Below are positions 1-64,000 of a DNA stretch of 64,000 nucleotides, piece after piece; position 1 is the first letter of the stretch, and each line of letters opens with the position of its first letter. A program made the translations under genes and the position numbers. This DNA comes from Notospermus geniculatus (lineage: Eukaryota > Nemertea > Pilidiophora > Heteronemertea > Lineidae), in NCBI GenBank assembly GCA_002633025.1, contig NMRB01000697.1, positions 211,175-275,174 on the forward strand, in the 5' to 3' direction. Below the pieces are notes generated by a model, which saw only the letters and a program-made list of their open reading frames with translations, searched no databases and had not been told where the DNA came from.

Positions 1-915
1 CATGCCCACCACCTGAAAAACATGGACAGACTGGATCTTTTATCTGTCATCTTCATCCACATGACCCTAGTCTAATAGATTTACTTTATTTCGGGAAAGT
101 ACACACGATCTCAGGCCATGCCAACTTTGGCCTTGTCAAAATTACATGACATGTCAGAGGCCCAGGGTTTCCGCCAGAGGGTAAAATGGGTAAAATTCTG
201 TACCCTTAAATTTTTCCAGGGTACGGATCTGTACCCTCAATAAACGTTGGGTAACCATTTTTCCATCATGTCCATGACATGCCAGATGAAATCAAACAAC
301 TGGCATGACCGGCGCGGGGATTTTATGCTTCAAAATACGCCTAAAATGGCACCAAACATCGTTTAAAACCTTTTAAAATAAAAAAATTTCAAAAAAAATT
401 TTTTTTCAAAAAATTTTTTTTGTCCGTCCGTACCCTCATTTTCTTTTCTGGCGGAAACCCTGAGGCCTGATTAATTAAAGTATTTAGAACTATGCGGTTA
501 CTTTCCCAACAGTGATGGCACTGGCAAAATGAAGGAATAAGTACAGGGTTCATAATTCAAAGTCTGGCATTTCTGGGAGCTGCCACCATGTCCATCAGAT
601 AGTTTTCTGTCCTTAATTGAGAGGTGTCCTGATTACAGAGGTTGAAATGAATAGAAATGACCAGTTTGGGACTGAACATTGGTGTCCTGATTAGAGAGGT
701 GTCCTCCTGGCAGAGGTGTCCGTTAAGGGAGTTCCACTGTATAAGTAGGCCTATTTCTTACTGAATATATGAGTGCATTAATATTGCAAGAGGGCAATTT
801 GCTCTGAGACACATACATGTACGCGGCGATGAATCAACATTCATTATCACCCATCAAAATCATGGTAAAGTTTGATTGGTGGTGATGATCATTGGATAAT
901 AAAGCAAAACCTCAC
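1..915. other. ABCC1-like intron 2 (partial)
   Basis: Non-coding. It holds a hAT-like MITE at 163-462 and, at about 620-745, a block of the gaggtgtcc repeat that is also found as a minisatellite at 61150-61270. I see nothing else. Confidence 0.7.
163..462. mobile_element. hAT-like MITE, CAGGGTTTCCGCCAG ends, 5 bp target duplication
   Basis: The terminal inverted repeats begin CAGGGTTTCCGCCAG and continue over about 40 bp with mismatches. The flanks are AGGCC at 158-162 and AGGCC at 463-467. The centre is AT-rich with no coding capacity. Confidence 0.88.
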
Positions 916-1095
916 CGTCCTCAGAGTGTTGAAAGTGTTGACGGGGATCGCACTGCTTTTTGTTGTGATCAGGACATACAGGTAGATCGGTGCAAGAAGC
1001 CAGAGGAAAGCGCATGGCACCCAGATTAGCACTGTGTTCTGGAAACATGGCGTGAAGTCTGGTTGTGACGCATTGTTCCATGTCAGGTCATCATT
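916..1095 (-). CDS. ABCC1: ABCC1-like coding exon 2 (first TMD0 membrane span)
   Basis: Exactly 60 codons between acceptor ttgcag|AAT and donor ACG|gtgagg. It encodes [20 protein letters not shown], then [20 protein letters not shown], ending NTFNTLRT. It aligns with human ABCC1 over its whole length without gaps that I can see. Confidence 0.93.
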
Positions 1096-2244
1096 CTGCA
1101 AAGAAGACAAAAGCCGTGGTTACACTACATTGAAATCCCCGGGTTTTTTGACACCCGGGTCTAGCCCGGCTGTGAAAAATCCCTCCTGAGCCCCGGTGCC
1201 CGTCAACAGTACTCACATTTTGTGACGGGGACCTAAATTAAGCCCTCCAAAAAACCGTTCGAGCTCGGAGGGGATTATTACACCGCGTTTTTAACAGGTG
1301 TGGACATAAAAAACCCGGGTTCGACACGGGTTTTTTATGTTTCATAAACATGTTTATGAAAGGGGCTCTTTCTGCTTGGCCTAAGAGTGTCGCCCAAGTC
1401 CAGTCATCAATTTCAGGCAGGTGAACAGAAAGGGGTACTGTTCAGATGGTTGATGGGAACAACGTTTCTTCAAATATTTCAAAATAGTTCCATCAGGATG
1501 TGGGGAAGCTTTGACAGAAGATCCCGTCTGCTCGACTATAGTACGTTTAAATCATCTGGAGCTCGATGAGCGGACCTTCGGTTGTCAGGCAGACCTTGGT
1601 ATTGTTGGTGAAGTCTGGCTATTGACATGCATTTTATTGACACTTCCAGCCAATCCCATGCCTGTGCCTGTGTTCAATTTCAAATCAAGGTCTAGTTGTA
1701 TGTTCAATTTCGAACCAAGGTTGAGCTGGTTAGAAAACAATGTGCGTTGGACCGTTTCGAGTAAACCCTAAGTTCATTGTGGTCTGATCACTAAGGGTTT
1801 GATTGACATACGCCCATCGAGCTCCAGATGACTCAAACGTACTATAGTCTCTGGGTAGGGGTAGAGAGGGTCTACTGCCACTGGTCTAGGCCTACCCATG
1901 ATGTCCATGTTTGGCTCTAACCACTTTAGCAGTTAGTGTTCATCATTCACCAGTCACATTCAGGCCTAAACGAGTAACATTGGCCCCTACACACCTAAAA
2001 GGCTATTGACATCTAAGCCTAGGCCTACACACCAAAGGACTACCAATACATGTAAATAAAGTGCATGTCAGTTATAGATATAGATATACAATGTAGGCCT
2101 CAAAGAATATCACGCATCAATGCACGTCACGTCACGGAACGATTGACCCACCGAAACTGAACACAGAACATGCTAAAAAATCAAAAGATTGCATTCAATT
2201 CTTACCCAAAATTCAGATCCGCAGAAATCTTCGAATGACCCCAT
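916..2244 (-). CDS. ABCC1: ABCC1-like (MRP-type) ABC transporter, first two coding exons; gene continues beyond the left edge
   Basis: Coding exon 1 is 2206-2244 and exon 2 is 916-1095, both phase 0, with intron 1 at 1096-2205. Together they encode 73 residues, beginning [13 protein letters not shown] and continuing [20 protein letters not shown]. This is the extracellular N-terminus of the TMD0 domain of long ABCC transporters: human ABCC1 has the same order of an FC..xxxW opening, an N-glycosylation sequon (NNAS here) and TPCFQNT-like residues. The hydrophobic run [20 protein letters not shown] is the first membrane span. Family members are full-size ATP-driven exporters of conjugated organic anions and drugs at the plasma membrane. 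The start ATG has G at -3 and +4. The rest of TMD0, the two transmembrane domains and both ATPase domains would lie outside the window. Which ABCC paralogue it is cannot be settled from 73 residues. Confidence 0.9.
1130..1350. repeat. GC-rich dispersed repeat with CCCGGGTTTTTT inverted motifs
   Basis: Near each end are inverted copies of a cccgggttttttg / aaaaaacccggg motif. This suggests a degenerate transposon in ABCC intron 1. I could not define the termini. Confidence 0.45.
1534..1849. mobile_element. Foldback MITE, about 35 bp inverted repeats
   Basis: The left arm gactatagtacgtttaaatc... and the right arm ...caaacgtactatagtc pair over about 35 bp, including the string ctggagctcgatg. 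The element lies in ABCC intron 1. Confidence 0.85.
2206..2244 (-). CDS. ABCC1: ABCC1-like coding exon 1 (13 codons)
   Basis: ATG GGG opens 13 codons, [13 protein letters not shown], followed by the donor TGG|gtaaga. Long ABCC genes typically have such a short first coding exon with an FC..xxxW motif. Phase 0 matches the acceptor of 916-1095, 1.1 kb downstream. Confidence 0.86.
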
Positions 2245-2559
2245 GTCTGATGTTGGCTCTATTTCCCTTTTGCAAGACGGATTAGGACAATTAGAAAGTG
2301 GGATCAGGGGACATTTTCGGTGTTTCACCACCCGCGTCTATTCAACTTGTTTACTGACCTCTCGTTATTGGAGAGTTCTGCACACTCCACACAGAGCCAT
2401 GCCCACGCTCCGTGCAAAAGGTCTTCTCTTCGCTGCATGGAGACTACACGTTTTTTGCGTAGTCATGCCGCAACAGCAAAAAAAATAGTCCATCCTCTTT
2501 CATCATTGTTTACAGATTAGCATCCTCTGAAGTCATCTGGTGTCCTTTACTCCATTGCA

Positions 2560-2795
2560 AAGAATCTTGGTTTTTTAATCAACTGTTCATTTATTCTTGG
2601 AGGACCAAGAATTATTCCAAAAAATCCTAGTTTTTTACCTGAGTGGAAAAAACCTGTTTTTTTAAAAAGTTTCTTTTAAAAAACTTGTTTTTTCCAGATT
2701 GTGTTTTGAAGGAGCAAAAAACCAAGATTTTTTTCGAAAAGAAACCTAGTTTATTTTAAAAAAAACAGGTTTTAAAAAAACCCAGGTTTATTTGA
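2560..2795. repeat. AT-rich foldback of poly-A and poly-T blocks
   Basis: Alternating aaaaaacc and ggtttttt blocks pair with one another around a centre near 2675. It is a low-complexity inverted repeat directly beside the TTAA-flanked MITE. Confidence 0.6.
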
Positions 2796-2799
2796 TTAA

Positions 2800-3050
2800 A
2801 AGAGCTCGACGTCCAAGTTGTAAACACTCACTCACTGGTTCTCTATCCACGCGACGCCTTCGGTGCTGCCACCTATTGTCGGTGATTTGTACTGACGTGA
2901 ATATCGTGAGTGAGTTGCATTGGACCGGGCACCAGTCTAACAATCATGGGGCGCTACTAGTGCTGCCACCTTCACGAAGGAATAAAACTAGTTTGCTGGC
3001 CACTGTTTGTAAACAAACCAGCTTGTTTACAACTTGGACGTCGAGCTCCT
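2800..3050. mobile_element. TTAA-flanked MITE (piggyBac/Kolobok-type target site)
   Basis: 251 bp bounded by TTAA at 2796-2799 and 3051-3054. The inverted ends match over about 25 bp (gagctcgacgtccaagttgt and its complement) with one mismatch near the tip. Frames inside it look accidental. Confidence 0.88.
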
Positions 3051-3065
3051 TTAAATGAACTGCGT

Positions 3066-3510
3066 CTTACTCCTGTGGAGGGAAAATATAAAGCTGCTTC
3101 CTCCGCCTGTTGAAGGAGAATATAAAACTGCTTTCTACTCCTGTGGAATGAGAATATAAAACTGCTTCCTACTCCTGTAGAAGGACAATATAAAACTGCT
3201 TCCTACTCCTGTAGGACAATATAAAACTGCTTCCTACTGCTGTGGAAGAAGAATATAAAACTGTGTGGACAATATAAAATTGCTTCCTAGGCCTATTCCT
3301 GTGGGAGGAGAAACTGCTTCCTACTCCTGTGGAGGGACAATATAAAACTGCTTCTTACTGCTGTGGAAGGACAATATCAAAGTGCTTCCTACTCCTGTGG
3401 AACTTGGAGGAATACTGACTCTCAGTTTAATTCCTCCAAGTGTGGAAGGACAATATAAAACTGCTGTGGAATGAGAATATAAAACTGCTTCCTACTCTTG
3501 TGGAAGGAGA
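3066..3510. repeat. Minisatellite with about 13 copies carrying AATATAAAACTG
   Basis: Imperfect units of about 27-33 bp, cttcctactcctgtggaagg followed by acaatataaaactg. The TATAAA word recurs at each unit. Confidence 0.9.
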
Positions 3511-4335
3511 ATATATGTCCGTGTTACAAGAGCCTGTTGTTGTAATGTTTATGCAGGGGGCAAGCATTGAGAACCTCTGATCAGCTCAGGATATCAGCCT
3601 GGGATGAGCTTTAAATGGAGATGATACTCTTGAACAAACTGGACTGATCACTTTTATGTTTTGTTTTCATGTTATAGTTTATTTCCATATTTGCCACAAC
3701 ATACAAAATTGGTCAGTATAATCTATCGTATCCCAAACACCAGGTGCATAAAAAGCGAGAAACATTGTTATGCTGAAGCAATTAACTTAAAACTAGATCT
3801 TGGCCTCAATTTTGAAATATGTCTTGATTTGGAATCTATGAATGATGCAGCACGATATGCCTGGAATGCAAATGAAGATTCTGATCTTATTTGTACACAT
3901 ACATGATGAAGTTTGCCTAACTAAAGACCTTAATTTAATATACCAACAAGAGTTTCATGTGTATTTACAGAATTTTCTATATCTTATACATTTTCAGTAT
4001 GTGTAGATGAGTAAGCATCCCTTTTAAAGGTATCACACCAGAAATACACAATATTGTACGCATAAAAAAAATCACACAAGGCCCTTGTTTTTTAAGTGTT
4101 AATTATAAGTAATGACTTTTCACATATTCTTTGTACAAAATTCCAGGTGACTCATTGATATACATACAAGAGTCTTGTTTGTGGAAACATTATTCTTGTT
4201 TATGCATCATTTTGGGATTTATGTGTATATACAAGATTCCTGTCCGCATCAAGTCTTGTTTATAGATCCATACAAGATTTTGATTCACATTCTAAGTAGA
4301 CTCCTGTTTGTATAAATAAGATTCTTGTCACTGTG

Positions 4336-4540
4336 TAGAGGCCTTGCAATGACGTCATCCTGGCGGCCATGCTGGAGGGCACAGGCCTTGACAGGGCGCA
4401 GAGGTGTGACGTGACATGCGTGAAGTGCGCCACGCGTGTTTGATGTAACGTCATTGGGACATGCACGGCTCATTTCGCTGCGCCTCTGCAGCATGTGCCC
4501 CCAGCATGGTGGCTTGTGACGTCATTTGCAAGGCCTCTAT
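4336..4540. mobile_element. MITE with about 45 bp GC-rich inverted repeats
   Basis: The arms gaggccttgcaatgacgtca and its near complement extend to the gtgccctccagcatgg region. TA dinucleotides flank both ends, consistent with a TA target duplication. Confidence 0.83.
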
Positions 4541-5375
4541 AGGCCTAAAAGAAACTTGTCTGGCTCAAGCTCTGGTATCACTCATGTACATGGATGTACC
4601 GGTAGGTATATGTCACCATGAATAACGCATACAAGATTCTTGCTTTTACCTACCTGGTATACAGGATTTTTTTCCATATATTCTCACTTCAATAGGATGG
4701 ATCCCCAATCAAGAATTGCTATAACAAACTGCACTCTACTAGCCTACCGGTACTTAGCAAACAGGGAACTACTTGAAGAACCAGTTGACTGGCATATCCA
4801 TTCAAGATTCACTGAGCCAAGAGTTAAAGTGTAAGCAATACATTTTATAAAAGCTTGCCATAAGCAGGCATACTGGTATTTTCATATCAGTAACATAAAG
4901 ATGAATCCAACTAATCTAGGAGAGCCTGTTCTTTACCAGGTACTTTTTTGACTATACATAAAATTGTTAAATTAAACATGCAAATTTTATATTAAATCTC
5001 CATATTTTTGTGTCTTTCACTATTTCACATCACAATTCGAGATGGCCTGGGTCAGTATCTGCAGTAATAGCCCATGTACATATTGATGATGTGCACATGG
5101 TCTAATTCATGATCTAGCCTGTGCACAATACACTTATACACACTTGGTCTATTCCATCCGACCGAAGAATATTTCAACTATATACACATTTATGCAAAAT
5201 ACACACATTCACTCTTCAGTATGAGAACGTCCTAGGACGCCATCAAAATATCAATATCACCCGACAAAAGGATGAAGTAAAATTCTGCAATGCTCACATC
5301 AATGTTCCTACGATCTTAGCAAAAAATGTCTGAACTTTATCAACACACTACATGGCTGGATTAGACAGCAACTTT

Positions 5376-5482
5376 CATCCTCCCATACCAGGGCTTTGGT
5401 CTCACTCCTCTTCATACACTTGCACAAAGTCTGTGTGAGTGGATGAAGAGGAGCGAGGCAAAAACCCTGCTGTGGGAGGATG
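5376..5482. mobile_element. Hairpin MITE, CATCCTCCCA...GGGAGGATG family
   Basis: About 107 bp. The arms catcctcccataccagggct and ctgctgtgggaggatg are inverted, with inner arms cactcctcttcat and atgaagaggagcg. Related copies lie at 33507, 35880 and 56474, and a half copy within 24139-24241. Confidence 0.85.
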
Positions 5483-5895
5483 TCATCTTCGGTTTAGACA
5501 TTCACACCTTGAGTTGACACAGGATATGGAACATTGAACATCCTCCAAACATACCCGGTAATTCTACATCACTAATTTTGAAATTCTACGAATAAATTAG
5601 TTCTTACAATAAATAACTGAAGAATAAAACAGTTGAGTGTGAAACCTATCAAACATTTGGAACAAACTAGGAAGAAAGTTAACTAAGAAGAAATAGAACT
5701 TTGGGCAGTGAAAAGACTATTTTCACCTGCTATTTTGTGTGACACAACACAGTTTTTCACTTATGTTGCAACTATGTACATGATGTCTGCGTGACACGGT
5801 TCTCCTCATACGAATCACAGAACTTATTTTTACAATAAAGACTTATTACACCCGGGAAGGTTATACCTGAAACTTGGCGAATAGGGCTAATAATG

Positions 5896-6126
5896 TTACG
5901 ACTTCAGCCCTTGTGCACAAATACTGTATGCATCATGCGATGTTTCTGTAACCACTTCCATCCTCTGGTGGGCATCCTTCTGAGATATCCACATGACAGA
6001 TGGACCGCTTCCTTTGTGGGCAAGTAACAGTGCCTCATCATCGGAAATGAGTGACGACTTGATGACACTTTCGGTGTCAACTAGCATTGTGCACAACATA
6101 GATTTGATGAGTGACACGTTATCCAA
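5896..6126 (-). other. Open frame of 76 codons in the probable NBEA/LRBA 3' UTR
   Basis: ATG-started frame, MDNVSLIKSMLCTMLVDTES... ending CAQGLKS. A second minus frame (6081-6317) overlaps it. I recognise no family and see no splice evidence that it belongs to the upstream gene. It is most simply chance frame in 3' UTR, but it is longer and less repetitive than most such frames here. Confidence 0.2.
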
Positions 6127-6352
6127 ATCACTAACATGAAAGTAGAAGGCAATATCTTCGTTTCTGTGTCTGTTGAAGAGCTGTTCAAAACAATGCTTCG
6201 TATCAGTTGTACAGGAAATACGGGGCCAGATATGGGTCTGATCACTCCGTCTTGGTGCTTCTGTGGTTGCTCAAGGTTCTGATATGTATTCATCTTTGGG
6301 ATCTCTGCAGTATTCATCCGTGATGAGGAACGTTAGTTCTCCACGAGTAGTG

Positions 6353-64000
<57,648 letters not shown>

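Larger units (their letters stand above)
2245..6352. other. Spacer between NBEA/LRBA stop and ABCC1-like start: probable 3' UTR, repeats and ABCC promoter
   Basis: About 4.1 kb with no recognised gene. The part next to 6352 should be the NBEA/LRBA 3' UTR, of unknown length. The part next to 2244 should hold the ABCC 5' UTR and promoter; I see no clear TATA box. The middle carries an AT-rich foldback, a TTAA MITE, a TATAAA-rich minisatellite, degenerate caagattcttgttta repeats (about 3940-4330 and near 4630) and two further MITEs. Confidence 0.7.

Overview
The window is nuclear DNA from an animal. It has spliced genes with GT-AG introns, a 45 kb intron, and many miniature inverted-repeat transposons (MITEs) and minisatellites. 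Recurring words such as taggcctac, acatgtac and accggta, together with the gene content, suggest a marine invertebrate: an echinoderm, hemichordate, cephalochordate or lophotrochozoan. I cannot fix the phylum from sequence alone.

Three protein-coding genes are supported. (1) The minus strand from the right edge (64000) to 6353 carries the last 17 coding exons of a neurobeachin/LRBA-family gene. They encode 833 residues covering the PH-like domain, the BEACH domain and the WD40 repeats, with a stop codon at 6353-6355. Every junction keeps frame. (2) The 45.5 kb intron between its exons at 63550-63686 and 17962-18079 holds a complete intronless Mab21-like gene on the opposite (+) strand, 39351-40520, 389 aa. 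This repeats the vertebrate arrangement of MAB21L1 inside NBEA and MAB21L2 inside LRBA. (3) Downstream on the same minus strand, 2206-2244 and 916-1095 are the first two coding exons of an ABCC1-like (MRP-type) ABC transporter that continues off the left edge.

Layout: 1-2244, start of the ABCC gene with a hAT-like and a foldback MITE in its introns. 2245-6352, intergenic DNA and probable neurobeachin 3' UTR, with an AT-rich foldback, a TTAA-flanked MITE, a TATAAA-rich minisatellite and two more MITEs. 6353-18079, the dense exon cluster. 18080-63549, the giant intron with Mab21l near its middle, many MITEs and tandem arrays, and several MITE-poor stretches that look like candidate cis-regulatory DNA. 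63550-64000, the two upstream exons; the donor site of the last one lies in a five-copy 29 bp tandem repeat.

The assembly has five single-N joins. At 10990 and 30505 the flanking sequence is repeated as an imperfect direct copy, which is best read as unmerged haplotype or contig ends. The first overlap duplicates one BEACH exon and shows two insertions, each present in only one copy. A shorter overlap flanks the N at 53887, and the N at 62287 lies inside a 30 bp array.
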